Source: Hyphomicrobiales bacterium (GTDB lineage Bacteria > Pseudomonadota > Alphaproteobacteria > Rhizobiales > Beijerinckiaceae). From it: a DNA stretch of 64,000 bases. A program made the translations under genes and the position numbers. This document shows, piece after piece, positions 17,445 to 24,827 of this stretch. A model generated the notes under the pieces. The model did not search any database and was not told the origin of the DNA. It saw nothing but the letters and a program-made list of their open reading frames with translations. Each line of letters begins with the position of its first letter. Position 1 is the first letter of the stretch. Location: positions 62,001-126,000 of the forward strand of contig JAGWTA010000001.1 in the NCBI GenBank assembly GCA_028869185.1. The letters are read 5' to 3'.

Positions 17445-17873
17445 TCAGTCCTTCGCCAGAATGTCGATCTTGCGGATGATGCGCTCCGGCTCGGGCCGGG
17501 CAAGATCGACGGAGAGCAGCCCGTTGGCGAGATCGGCCCCCAGCACCTGCATCCCTTCCGCCAGCAGAAAGGCCCTCTGGAACTGCCGGGCGGCGATGCC
17601 GCGGTGCAGGAAATCGCGTTCCCGTTCCTCGACCTGCCGGCCCCTGATCAAGAGCTGGTTCTCTTCCAGCGTGATTTCAAGCTGATCGCGCGAAAAACCG
17701 GCCACCGCCAGCGTGATGCGCAGCCGCTCGGGCTGATCGTCGGCGCGCGCCAGCCGCTCGATATTGTAGGGCGGATAGCCATCCGAGGCCGTCCGCGTGA
17801 CGCGGTCGAGCGCCCGTTCGATCGTGTCGAATCCGAGCAGGAACGGCGAATTGAGCGTGGGAATGCGCGACAT
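17445..17873 (-). CDS. Small heat-shock protein, Hsp20/IbpA family
   Basis: A 142-residue holdase chaperone with an alpha-crystallin domain from about residue 37 to 130. Landmarks are YPPYNIE at the start of the domain, RLRITLAVAGFSRDQLEI, and GLLSVDLARPEPE carrying the hydrophobic strand. A C-terminal I-x-I-like KIDIL tail for oligomer contacts is present. ATG 17873 is preferred over an in-frame ATG at 17966, which would put the start inside the promoter. An RpoH-like promoter is visible about 65-95 bp upstream. Confidence 0.92.
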   Translation of the reverse strand: MSRIPTLNSPFLLGFDTIERALDRVTRTASDGYPPYNIERLARADDQPERLRITLAVAGFSRDQLEITLEENQLLIRGRQVEERERDFLHRGIAARQFQRAFLLAEGMQVLGADLANGLLSVDLARPEPERIIRKIDILAKD

Positions 17874-17937
17874 GACAAAGCCCTCAACGGCGGCCGGGAT
17901 GCGGACGCCCTGACGGCGCGCCCGCTGCCCTGCGTGG

Positions 17938-17967
17938 AATATTGGCTGGTCGGCCTGCCCGTTCAAG
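17938..17967 (-). promoter_or_regulatory. Predicted RpoH (sigma-32) promoter of hsp20
   Basis: On the minus strand CCCCTTGAA (-35) is followed after 16 bp by CCAATATT (-10), close to the alphaproteobacterial heat-shock consensus CTTGAA-N16-CCTATAT. Its place before a small heat-shock gene supports it. Confidence 0.55.
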
Positions 17968-18026
17968 GGGTTGCCGCGCCCCGTGACGCAATTGCGTCCC
18001 CGCAGCTGCGGCCCCTAGCGCCGCAT

Positions 18027-18048
18027 GGTTCATTAATGATATTGAACC
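18027..18048. promoter_or_regulatory. Inverted repeat GGTTCA-N10-TGAACC before the lipid operon
   Basis: Perfect 6-bp arms around an AT-rich 10-bp centre (TTAATGATAT), 65 bp before the serine-palmitoyltransferase-like gene. The AT-rich centre could include a -10 element. It resembles a dimeric repressor site; no regulator gene for it is in the window. Confidence 0.45.
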
Positions 18049-18112
18049 GCTTCCCGTCCGTCCCGCAGGGGGCGGCGCATGTGGCTGTGCGGCCCGCAGA
18101 CCGGATGACGTC

Positions 18113-19339
18113 TTGTCAAAAAAGCATAACACTTTGTCGGAATATGCCCTGAAGCGCTATCGCCTCGCGGGCAAGGCCATTCTGGACCAGCACGGCAATC
18201 CGTTCTTTGCGCCGACCGACCTGCTCAAGGCCGAGATCGAAGCGCGCGGCAATGGCCATTATGTGTCCTTCGCCAATTACGACTATCTCGGCCTTGCCGA
18301 CCATCCGCAGGTGAAGGCGGCGGCCCATACCGCAATCGATGCGCTGGGCGTCGGCGCGCTCGCCTCGCGCCTTGTGGGCGGGGAACGCTCCACCCATCAG
18401 ATGTTCGAGGACGATCTCGCGAAATTCCTGGGCGTGGAGGCAACGCTCGCGCTGGTTTCGGGCTATCTGACCAACCTCACCGTCATCACGCATCTCATGG
18501 CGCGCCGCGACCTCATCGTGATCGACGAACTGTCGCATAATTCGATCGCCTCGGGCGTGCGCGCTTCCGACGCCGAAACGGCCGTGTTCCGCCACAACGA
18601 TCTCGACCACCTCGAACACATTCTCAGGGAAAAGCGCGAGCAGTTCCGCAATGTGCTTATCGTGGCCGAAAGCCTTTATTCAATGGATGGCGACACGGTG
18701 GACCTGCGCCGTCTGGTCGACCTGAAAGAAAAATATCAGTGCTGGCTTTTGGTCGACGAGGCCCATTCCATCGGCGTGATGGGCGAGCGCGGTTCGGGCC
18801 TGTGCGAATATGCGGGCGTCGATCCGGCCCGCGTCGATCTCATCATCGGCACGCTGTCGAAGAGCTTCGCCTCCTGCGGCGGTTTTGTCGCGGGCAAGCG
18901 CGGGCTCATCGACTGGATGAAATTCACCCTGCCGGGCTTTGTCTATTCGGTTGGCCTCTCGCCGGTCATCACGGCGGCGGCGGCCAAGGCGCTCGAACTC
19001 ATGCAGACCGAACGCTGGCGCGTCGAAAAGCTGACTCACAACGCCGAGTTGCTGCGCGATGCGGCGCAGCGCGCCGGCCTCGACACAGGGCCCGCCATCG
19101 GCCGGGCTGTCGTGCCGATCATGTTCAATTCGGTGATGGAGACGATGGCCGTCTCGCAGCACCTGCTGGAAAACGGCGTCTATGTGCCGCCGGTGGTGCA
19201 AGTGGGCGTGCCCAAGGACAAGCCGCGCCTGCGGTTTTTCGTTTCGGCCAGCCACACGGACGAGGACATCCATCATGTGGTCCGCCTCATCGCCGAGCGC
19301 CCCTACGTCGAAGAGACGCGCGCGGTGGCGGTCGGCTGA
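18113..19339 (+). CDS. Serine palmitoyltransferase-like alpha-oxoamine synthase
   Basis: A 408-residue PLP enzyme of the family that joins an amino acid to an acyl thioester with loss of CO2 (SPT, KBL, BioF, ALAS). H142 (DELSHNSI) stacks on PLP, D215/H218 are in VDEAHSIG, and K250 in GTLSKSFASCGGF is the Schiff-base lysine; this last motif is closer to SPT than to KBL or BioF. The start is uncertain: TTG 18113 gives the full N-terminus. It opens an operon with a GNAT-like acyltransferase, a dihydroceramide-desaturase-like enzyme and an FA2H-like hydroxylase, which argues for synthesis of a sphingoid base (3-ketosphinganine). No ACP or ceramide reductase gene is nearby. Confidence 0.8.
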   Translation: MSKKHNTLSEYALKRYRLAGKAILDQHGNPFFAPTDLLKAEIEARGNGHYVSFANYDYLGLADHPQVKAAAHTAIDALGVGALASRLVGGERSTHQMFEDDLAKFLGVEATLALVSGYLTNLTVITHLMARRDLIVIDELSHNSIASGVRASDAETAVFRHNDLDHLEHILREKREQFRNVLIVAESLYSMDGDTVDLRRLVDLKEKYQCWLLVDEAHSIGVMGERGSGLCEYAGVDPARVDLIIGTLSKSFASCGGFVAGKRGLIDWMKFTLPGFVYSVGLSPVITAAAAKALELMQTERWRVEKLTHNAELLRDAAQRAGLDTGPAIGRAVVPIMFNSVMETMAVSQHLLENGVYVPPVVQVGVPKDKPRLRFFVSASHTDEDIHHVVRLIAERPYVEETRAVAVG

Positions 19340-19381
19340 CAATTTGGCCTTGGCGCGTCCGCATGATAAACGGCGCGCCTC

Positions 19382-20551
19382 ATGAACAGCGCTCCGTTTG
19401 AAATCCAGCCCGTCAGGGGCCTTTCCGGCTTTGCCGAATTCAGCCGCGCCCAGCGTCTGATTTACGCCGGCATGGAAGGTTTCTCGCCTTCCCTCGATCT
19501 GGAACGCTGGACGCTTTACGGCCATGCGCTCAATCCCCATTACAAGCTGGTCGACAGCGCGCGCTGGCTTGCGCGGCGCGGCGGCAAGACGATCGGGCGC
19601 ATCGAGGCGCACGCCTACAAGACGTTCAAACCCGTCGACGCCTCGCCCTTCCAGTTCGGCTCGCTCGACGCCATCGACGATCCGGCGGTCGTCGCAGCGC
19701 TTCTGCAGACTGCGGAGACATGGCTCAATGCCAAAGGCGCGGAAACGGTCGTCGGCCCGTTCTCGCCCTCGATCAATGGCGAGATGGGACTGCTCGTCGA
19801 GGGCGTCGCAGCGACGCCGATGATCTTCATGCCCTGGCATCCGGGCTACCTTTCCCGCCATGTCGAGGCGGCTGGCTACGCCAAAGCCAAGGACGTCATC
19901 TCCTATCGCTACGACATCACGCCGAAGGATCGCGCCGCTGACCCCTCGATCATCACGCGCGGCGAATGGAAAGAGCGCCTGAAGTTCCGGCCGCTGCGTT
20001 TCGAGGCGCTGGCAAGCGAAGTCGACCTCTTCACGCAATTGTTCAACGACGCCTGGTCCGGCAACTGGGGCTACGTGCCCATGACGCGCGAGGAGTTCAA
20101 ATCCAACGCCGATTCCTTCAAATTCATCATGACGCCCGATTGGGGCTTCGTCGTCGAACTTGACGGCGAGCCTGTCTCTTTCGGCGTCGTCATTCCCAAT
20201 CTGCACGAACTTGCCGCGCCCTATCAGGGCAAGCTGGGCGTTGCGGGCGCGCTGAAACTGCTGCCCGCGTTGAAGAAACACACCTACAATTCAGGGCGCC
20301 TCGCCTTGTTCGGGCTGAAAAAGACCCTGCATCGCTCGACCAAGGCGGGCGTCATCCTGCTTGCGATGATCGAGGAGCTGCGCCTGCGCACACGCAAGAT
20401 TGCGCTGAATCAAGTCGAATTCGGCTGGGTTCTGGAAGACAATGTCGGCATGCGCCGACCGATCGAAATGGCCGGCGGTAAAATCGACAAGATTCATCGT
20501 ATCTATCAGAAGCGGATCGCGGGCGCGCCCGCCGAGGACGCCAGAGCATGA
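19382..20551 (+). CDS. GNAT-like acyltransferase, candidate bacterial ceramide synthase
   Basis: A 389-residue soluble-looking protein that appears to contain an acyl-CoA N-acyltransferase fold. Landmarks are WLARRGGKTIGRIEAH, VVGPFSPSINGEMGLLVEG, NDAWSGNWGYVPMTREEF and a C-terminal LNQVEFGWVLEDNVGMRRPIE segment. No membrane helices or signal peptide are seen. In Caulobacter the ceramide synthase that acylates the sphingoid base is a GNAT-like protein unrelated to eukaryotic CerS. Its place between an SPT-like gene and a dihydroceramide-desaturase-like gene makes the same role likely here. It overlaps the desaturase gene by 4 bp (ATGA). The exact substrate is inference. Confidence 0.65.
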   Translation: MNSAPFEIQPVRGLSGFAEFSRAQRLIYAGMEGFSPSLDLERWTLYGHALNPHYKLVDSARWLARRGGKTIGRIEAHAYKTFKPVDASPFQFGSLDAIDDPAVVAALLQTAETWLNAKGAETVVGPFSPSINGEMGLLVEGVAATPMIFMPWHPGYLSRHVEAAGYAKAKDVISYRYDITPKDRAADPSIITRGEWKERLKFRPLRFEALASEVDLFTQLFNDAWSGNWGYVPMTREEFKSNADSFKFIMTPDWGFVVELDGEPVSFGVVIPNLHELAAPYQGKLGVAGALKLLPALKKHTYNSGRLALFGLKKTLHRSTKAGVILLAMIEELRLRTRKIALNQVEFGWVLEDNVGMRRPIEMAGGKIDKIHRIYQKRIAGAPAEDARA

Positions 20552-21507
20552 ACATAGCCATCGACATCAACCAGACGACAGGCGCGGATCGCTCCCACAT
20601 CCTGCGCCGGCGCGCGATCCTCGAAGCGCATCCGGAAGTCCGCAACCTGTTCACGCATGACGTCGTGACCTTCTGGATCACGGCGGGCATCTTCCTGCTG
20701 CAGCTGGGCATCGCGGCCTGGATGGGCAGCCTTGGCATGTCGCACTGGTGGCTCTCGGCGATCTTCGCTTATTGCGTCGGCGCCTTCGCCAATCACGCGA
20801 TGTTCGTGATCATCCACGATTCGATTCACAACGCCGTTTTCGAAAGCCCGACGCTGAACAAGTGGAACGCGCTGCTGGCTGACCTGCCGAACGCCTTTCC
20901 CACGGCGATGGGTTTTCGCTGCTACCACATCAAGCATCACTCGCATCTGTCGTCGTATGATTACGACGCGGACGTGCCGAGCGAGTGGGAAGCCAGAATG
21001 GTCGGCAATTCGTCCTGGCGCAAATCGCTATGGCTGTTCTTCTTCGCGATCATGCAGCTGACGCGCATCTACCGGCTGAAGGGAACCGTGCCGATCTACG
21101 GCAAATGGACCTATATCAACATTGCGGTCATCGCCGTGTTCGATGCGGCGGTCTGGTATTTCCTCGGCGGCAATGCGCTTTTGTATTTCTTCCTGTCGTT
21201 CTGGTTTTCGGTCGGGCTGCATCCTGTGGGCGCGCGCTGGATTCAGGAGCATTACGCGGCATGGCCGGGGCAAGGCACGTTCGATTATTACGGGCCGCTC
21301 AATGTCATCGCGCTGAACATCGGCTACCACAACGAGCATCACGATTTTCCGGAAGTGCCCTGGCGTTTGCTGCCGCGTCTGAAGACGATGGCGCCGGAAT
21401 TCTACGACAATCTGCGCTACCATCCTTCCTGGGTGAAACTGTTTTTCGATTTCCTGTTCAACCCGCGCTATTCGCTGCATTCGCGCACCGCGAACACGGC
21501 GCAATGA
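20548..21507 (+). CDS. Sphingolipid delta-4 desaturase-like fatty acid desaturase
   Basis: A 319-residue membrane di-iron desaturase. The three His boxes are H90-DSI-H94, H127-IK-HH131 and H261-NE-HH265, exactly the HDxxH/HxxHH/HNEHH pattern of DEGS1. The N-terminal HILRRRAILEAHPEVRNLF matches the lipid-DES N-terminal domain of eukaryotic dihydroceramide desaturases. DYYGPLN, GYHNEHHDFP and YDNLRYHPSWVK are also shared. Four or more membrane helices are visible. The family puts the 4,5 trans double bond into dihydroceramide. The gene is coupled to the acyltransferase upstream and to the hydroxylase downstream. Confidence 0.82.
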   Translation: MNIAIDINQTTGADRSHILRRRAILEAHPEVRNLFTHDVVTFWITAGIFLLQLGIAAWMGSLGMSHWWLSAIFAYCVGAFANHAMFVIIHDSIHNAVFESPTLNKWNALLADLPNAFPTAMGFRCYHIKHHSHLSSYDYDADVPSEWEARMVGNSSWRKSLWLFFFAIMQLTRIYRLKGTVPIYGKWTYINIAVIAVFDAAVWYFLGGNALLYFFLSFWFSVGLHPVGARWIQEHYAAWPGQGTFDYYGPLNVIALNIGYHNEHHDFPEVPWRLLPRLKTMAPEFYDNLRYHPSWVKLFFDFLFNPRYSLHSRTANTAQ

Positions 21508-21518
21508 GGACGAACACG

Positions 21519-22172
21519 ATGACCGACGCTCCCGCCTCCGGCCTGTCGCGCGCCGAACAGCTCTCCGCCTCGCCGCGCATCTTCGACAATCCGATCCTGG
21601 ACAAGCTGTCGCGCGTCCACTGGGCCTTCCCGCTGCTCTATCTCCCGGTCGCCGCCTGGTTCTTCTGGCGCGGTCTCGATGGCGTTTCGCTCGGCCTGTC
21701 GCTGGGTCTGGCCGTTTTCGGCTATTTCGCCTGGACGATCTGCGAATATGTTTTCCACCGCTGGCTCTTCCACACGGAGTTTCCCGGCAAGTTCGGCGAG
21801 CGCATCCACTTCCTGCTGCACGGTGTGCACCACATCTATCCCAACGATCCGCTGCGCCTCGTCATGCCGCCGCTGATGAGCGTGCCCCTGATGGCGCTCG
21901 CCTATGTCGTGACCTTCGCGATTTTCGGCGCGCCCTACGGCTATCCGATCGCGGCCGGATTTCTTGTCGGCTACGTGATCTACGACGAAATCCACTTCCA
22001 CATTCACCATCGCAAGCCGCGCACGAAAGTGGAGATGACGTTGCGGCGCCTGCACCTGCTGCATCATTTCCGCGATCCCGAGCGCGGCTATGGCGTCTCG
22101 GCGCCGTATTGGGATTACGCCTTCGGCACCGCCTATGCGAAGGACGACAAGCCGGGCGAAAAGGCGCTGTGA
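21519..22172 (+). CDS. Fatty acid 2-hydroxylase-like membrane enzyme (FA2H/Scs7 type)
   Basis: A 217-residue member of the fatty-acid hydroxylase superfamily. The His-rich sites fit FA2H: EYVFHRWLFH, HFLLHGVHH, YDEIHFHIHH and LHLLHHF, followed by GYGVSAPYWDYAFGT, the usual FA2H C-terminus. The N-terminal cytochrome b5 domain of eukaryotic FA2H/Scs7 is absent, so electrons must come from another protein. FA2H hydroxylates the alpha carbon of the ceramide N-acyl chain. ATG 21519 follows GAGGA; ATG 21504, overlapping the desaturase stop, is also possible. It is the last gene of the lipid operon. Confidence 0.78.
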   Translation: MTDAPASGLSRAEQLSASPRIFDNPILDKLSRVHWAFPLLYLPVAAWFFWRGLDGVSLGLSLGLAVFGYFAWTICEYVFHRWLFHTEFPGKFGERIHFLLHGVHHIYPNDPLRLVMPPLMSVPLMALAYVVTFAIFGAPYGYPIAAGFLVGYVIYDEIHFHIHHRKPRTKVEMTLRRLHLLHHFRDPERGYGVSAPYWDYAFGTAYAKDDKPGEKAL

Positions 22173-22272
22173 CACGCGGCGCGGGCCGCCGGACGCAAGG
22201 CCATGGCGCCTGCGCCATGCGTCTCATTCCCCTTGCCTTCCCGGACCTTCCGCCGTATAAGCCGCCCCTTGA

Positions 22273-22309
22273 ACCGCCCGGCCAGTGATGGGCTGCCGTG
22301 GCGGTTTTT
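22273..22309 (+). terminator. Rho-independent terminator or attenuator before rpmI
   Basis: A strong stem (ACCGCC-CGGC with GCCG-T-GGCGGT) is followed by TTTTT. It lies 100 bp after the lipid operon and 84 bp before rpmI. It may end the lipid operon or act as a ribosomal-protein attenuator in the rpmI-rplT leader. Confidence 0.6.
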
Positions 22310-22393
22310 CCTCGCTCGACAAGCGCAACGGTTTTCCGCTTGCGCGTCAAAAATGGCGAAAACAATAGCGGCCTCGCGCCGCAGGAGAGCAAA

Positions 22394-22594
22394 ATGCCCA
22401 AGTTGAAGACCAAATCGGGCGCCAAAAAGCGCTTCAAGATCACCGGCACCGGCAAGGTGGTCTACGCCCAGCGCGGCAAGCGCCACGGCATGATCAAACG
22501 CACCAAAAAGCAGATCCGGAACCTGCGGGGCACCGCCGTCCTGTTCAAGACAGATGGCGACAATGTGAAGAAATACTTCCTCCCCAACGGATAA
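22394..22594 (+). CDS. rpmI: 50S ribosomal protein L35
   Basis: The 66-residue very basic protein begins [20 protein letters not shown] and ends KKYFLPNG, as in L35 throughout bacteria. ATG 22394 follows a GGAGAGC ribosome-binding site. It precedes rplT by 27 bp; infC, the usual first gene of the cluster, is not directly upstream here. Confidence 0.98.
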   Translation: MPKLKTKSGAKKRFKITGTGKVVYAQRGKRHGMIKRTKKQIRNLRGTAVLFKTDGDNVKKYFLPNG

Positions 22595-22621
22595 GTTCCA
22601 ACCTTTTCAAGGAGTTCTGCA

Positions 22622-22987
22622 ATGGCTCGCGTTAAACGTGGCGTCACCTCGCACGCCAAGCACAAAAAAACCCTCAAGGCCGCCAAAGGCTTCTATGGCC
22701 GCCGCAAGAATACGATCCGCACGGCCAAGGCCGCTGTCGACAAGTCGATGCAATATGCGACGCGCGACCGCCGGGCCAAGAAGCGCGTGTTCCGCGCCCT
22801 GTGGATCCAGCGCCTGAACGCCGCCGTCCGTGCGGCCGGTCTGACCTACAGCCGCTTCATTGACGGTCTGAACAAGGCCGGCGTCGACATCGACCGCAAG
22901 GTTCTGTCCGAAATGGCCATCGCCGAACCGGCGGCCTTCGCCGCCATCGTCGAAAAGGCCAAGGCTGCGCTGCCGAAAGCGGCGTGA
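22622..22987 (+). CDS. rplT: 50S ribosomal protein L20
   Basis: The 121-residue protein has the L20 N-terminus [16 protein letters not shown], the KGFYGRRKN segment and [12 protein letters not shown]20 binds 23S rRNA during early assembly and represses its own operon in other bacteria. It ends 43 bp before a strong terminator. Confidence 0.98.
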   Translation: MARVKRGVTSHAKHKKTLKAAKGFYGRRKNTIRTAKAAVDKSMQYATRDRRAKKRVFRALWIQRLNAAVRAAGLTYSRFIDGLNKAGVDIDRKVLSEMAIAEPAAFAAIVEKAKAALPKAA

Positions 22988-23030
22988 ATAAGTTCTCGCG
23001 TCGGATGACGCGAAGAACACGCAAGGCTAT

Positions 23031-23058
23031 AAAAAAGAGGGCTTCGGCCCTCTTTTTT
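23031..23058. terminator. Bidirectional rho-independent terminator after rplT
   Basis: AAAAAAGAGGGC and its complement flank a TTCG tetraloop, giving A-run and T-run on both sides. It ends the rpmI-rplT transcript 44 bp after rplT. Confidence 0.9.
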
Positions 23059-23070
23059 ATTGGGGCAATC

Positions 23071-23517
23071 ATGAGATTTGCAGTTTTGGCGGCGAGCGGC
23101 GCGCTCGCTTTGACGGTATCTGCCTGTCAATCAACGCAACCGGCGGGCGTGACCCGCGTTTGGACGACGGGAAGGGTGAGCCTTGAGAACCTTTCCGTGG
23201 CGCAGGACAGCGAATTGCGCCTTGGCTTTTACGTGCCGCCCTTTGCTGTCGACTGCACGCCGCGCGGCGATGTCGCCATCCACGTGCTTCAGGAGCCCGC
23301 GCACGGCGCCGTGTCGGTGGTCGAAACGCAAGACTTTGCCGAAGGCAACCGCGCGTCCACTGACCCGCGCGCCAAATGCCTGACGCAAAAGCGGCGCGGT
23401 TACCTCGTCAAATACAAGCCTGCAAAGGGCTATGTCGGCGAAGACGTCATTGTCCTCGACATCATAGCGACGAATGGCTTTTCGGTTCGGCGCAATATTA
23501 CGGCGCATGTGCGCTGA
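23071..23517 (+). CDS. Putative lipoprotein of unknown function
   Basis: A 148-residue protein with a signal peptide and lipobox (LTVSA-C19), so it is probably exported and lipidated. The mature part has an Ig-like or beta-rich look (GYLVKYKPAKGYVGEDVIVLDII), resembling repeats that start with Y.P..G..G.D, and two Cys (C67, C104) that might pair. No enzymatic motif is seen. It starts right after the rplT terminator and ends just before another terminator, so it is a single-gene unit. The in-frame extension upstream runs through the terminator and was rejected. Confidence 0.72.
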   Translation: MRFAVLAASGALALTVSACQSTQPAGVTRVWTTGRVSLENLSVAQDSELRLGFYVPPFAVDCTPRGDVAIHVLQEPAHGAVSVVETQDFAEGNRASTDPRAKCLTQKRRGYLVKYKPAKGYVGEDVIVLDIIATNGFSVRRNITAHVR

Positions 23518-23531
23518 GCAGCCGCAGAACA

Positions 23532-23555
23532 GCCCGCTTCGGCGGGCTTTTTTGT
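23532..23555 (+). terminator. Rho-independent terminator after the lipoprotein gene
   Basis: GCCCGC-TTCG-GCGGGC followed by TTTTTT, 15 bp after the stop codon. A textbook terminator. Confidence 0.9.
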
Positions 23556-23619
23556 CGCCCAAATCTCGACAGGACGCGCTATGCATGGCACAAGCCGCGC
23601 AATTCTTTCAGGCGCCGCC

Positions 23620-24702
23620 ATGTCCGACCTTCAAACCCTCGAAACGCAGATCCTTGGCGAAATCGCCGCCGCTTCCGACGAGGCGGGCCTTGAAGCCGTG
23701 CGCGTCGCCGCGCTCGGCAAGAAGGGCTCCGTCTCGGCGCTGCTCGCCACGCTCGGCAAGATGGCGCCCGACGAGCGCAAGAGCGCCGGCGCCGCGATCA
23801 ACGCGCTGAAAGACCGCGTTGGCGATGCGCTTGCCGCGCGCAAGAGCGTTCTCAAGGGCGCAGCGCTCGAGGCGCGGTTGAAGACTGAAACTCTCGACGT
23901 GACGCTGCCTGTGCGCACAGGCGGCCTGGAAGCTGGCCGCATCCATCCCATCAGCCAGGTGATGGACGAACTGACCGAAATCTTCGCCGATCTCGGCTTT
24001 TCCGTCGCCGAAGGGCCGGACATCGAAACCGACGATTACAATTTCACCAGGCTGAACTTTCCCGAAGGCCATCCTGCGCGCGAGATGCACGACACGTTCT
24101 TCTTCGCGCCGGGCGAGGACGGAAAGCGCAAGCTGTTGCGCACGCACACCAGCCCTGTGCAGGTGCGCACCATGCTCGCGCAAAAGCCGCCGATCCGCGT
24201 CATCTGCCCCGGCCGCACCTATCGCGTCGATTCCGACCAGACGCACACGCCGCAGTTCCATCAGGTCGAGGGGCTCGTCATCGACCGCACCGCCAATCTC
24301 GGCAATCTCAAATGGGTGCTGGAGGAATTCTGCAAGACGTTCTTCGAGGTGAAGAACGTCAAGATGCGTTTCCGTCCCTCCTTCTTCCCCTTCACGGAAC
24401 CCTCGATGGAAGTCGACATTCAGTGCCGGCGCCAGGGCGGCGAAATCCGCTTCGGCGAGGGCGAGGACTGGCTGGAGATTCTGGGCTGCGGCATGGTGCA
24501 TCCGAACGTGCTGCGCAATGTGGGAGTCGATCCGCAAGAATATCAGGGCTTCGCCTGGGGCATGGGCATCGACCGCATCGCCATGCTGAAATACGGCATG
24601 CCCGACCTGCGCCCCTTCTTCGAGGCCGACGTGCGCTGGCTGCAGCATTACGGTTTCAGGCCGCTCGACTTCCCGACGCTGGCGGGCGGGTTGAGCGGGT
24701 GA
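23620..24702 (+). CDS. pheS: Phenylalanyl-tRNA synthetase alpha subunit
   Basis: The 360-residue catalytic subunit of the heterotetrameric synthetase. An N-terminal coiled-coil (about residues 1-90) is followed by the class II core: motif 2 in [33 protein letters not shown], and motif 3 in [20 protein letters not shown] 23620 gives the usual N-terminus [12 protein letters not shown]-like repeat lies in the gap before pheT. Confidence 0.97.
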   Translation: MSDLQTLETQILGEIAAASDEAGLEAVRVAALGKKGSVSALLATLGKMAPDERKSAGAAINALKDRVGDALAARKSVLKGAALEARLKTETLDVTLPVRTGGLEAGRIHPISQVMDELTEIFADLGFSVAEGPDIETDDYNFTRLNFPEGHPAREMHDTFFFAPGEDGKRKLLRTHTSPVQVRTMLAQKPPIRVICPGRTYRVDSDQTHTPQFHQVEGLVIDRTANLGNLKWVLEEFCKTFFEVKNVKMRFRPSFFPFTEPSMEVDIQCRRQGGEIRFGEGEDWLEILGCGMVHPNVLRNVGVDPQEYQGFAWGMGIDRIAMLKYGMPDLRPFFEADVRWLQHYGFRPLDFPTLAGGLSG

Positions 24703-24713
24703 GATGACACAGT

Positions 24714-24807
24714 CCGTCATTGCGAGGAGCGAAGCGACGAAGCAATCCATCCTTGCATCTGGACGTGAGGGCAGGATGGAGTGCTTCGCTTTGCGCGCAA
24801 TGACGGC
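24714..24807. repeat. REP-like dispersed repeat, copy 1 (pheS-pheT gap)
   Basis: Begins CCGTCATTGCGAGGAGCGAA and ends with the inverted CAATGACGG, with GAAGCAATCC and GTGCTTCGCT as further paired arms. It forms a long imperfect hairpin between the two synthetase genes. The same left arm recurs at 46227 and, decayed, at 62807. Confidence 0.75.
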
Positions 24808-24827
24808 CGAACGGCAACGGTAACACC

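Noticed and set aside
18113-19339. 2-amino-3-ketobutyrate CoA ligase (KBL) or BioF
   Set aside because: The PLP-lysine motif TLSKSFASCGG and the neighbouring lipid genes fit SPT better. No tdh or bio genes are near.
18680-20281. A 533-codon frame antisense to the SPT-like and acyltransferase genes
   Set aside because: Complement of two well-supported coding genes, with no motif of its own.
22984-23070. An N-terminal extension of the lipoprotein through the rplT terminator
   Set aside because: It would translate the terminator hairpin and bury the signal peptide. ATG 23071 gives a proper lipobox protein.
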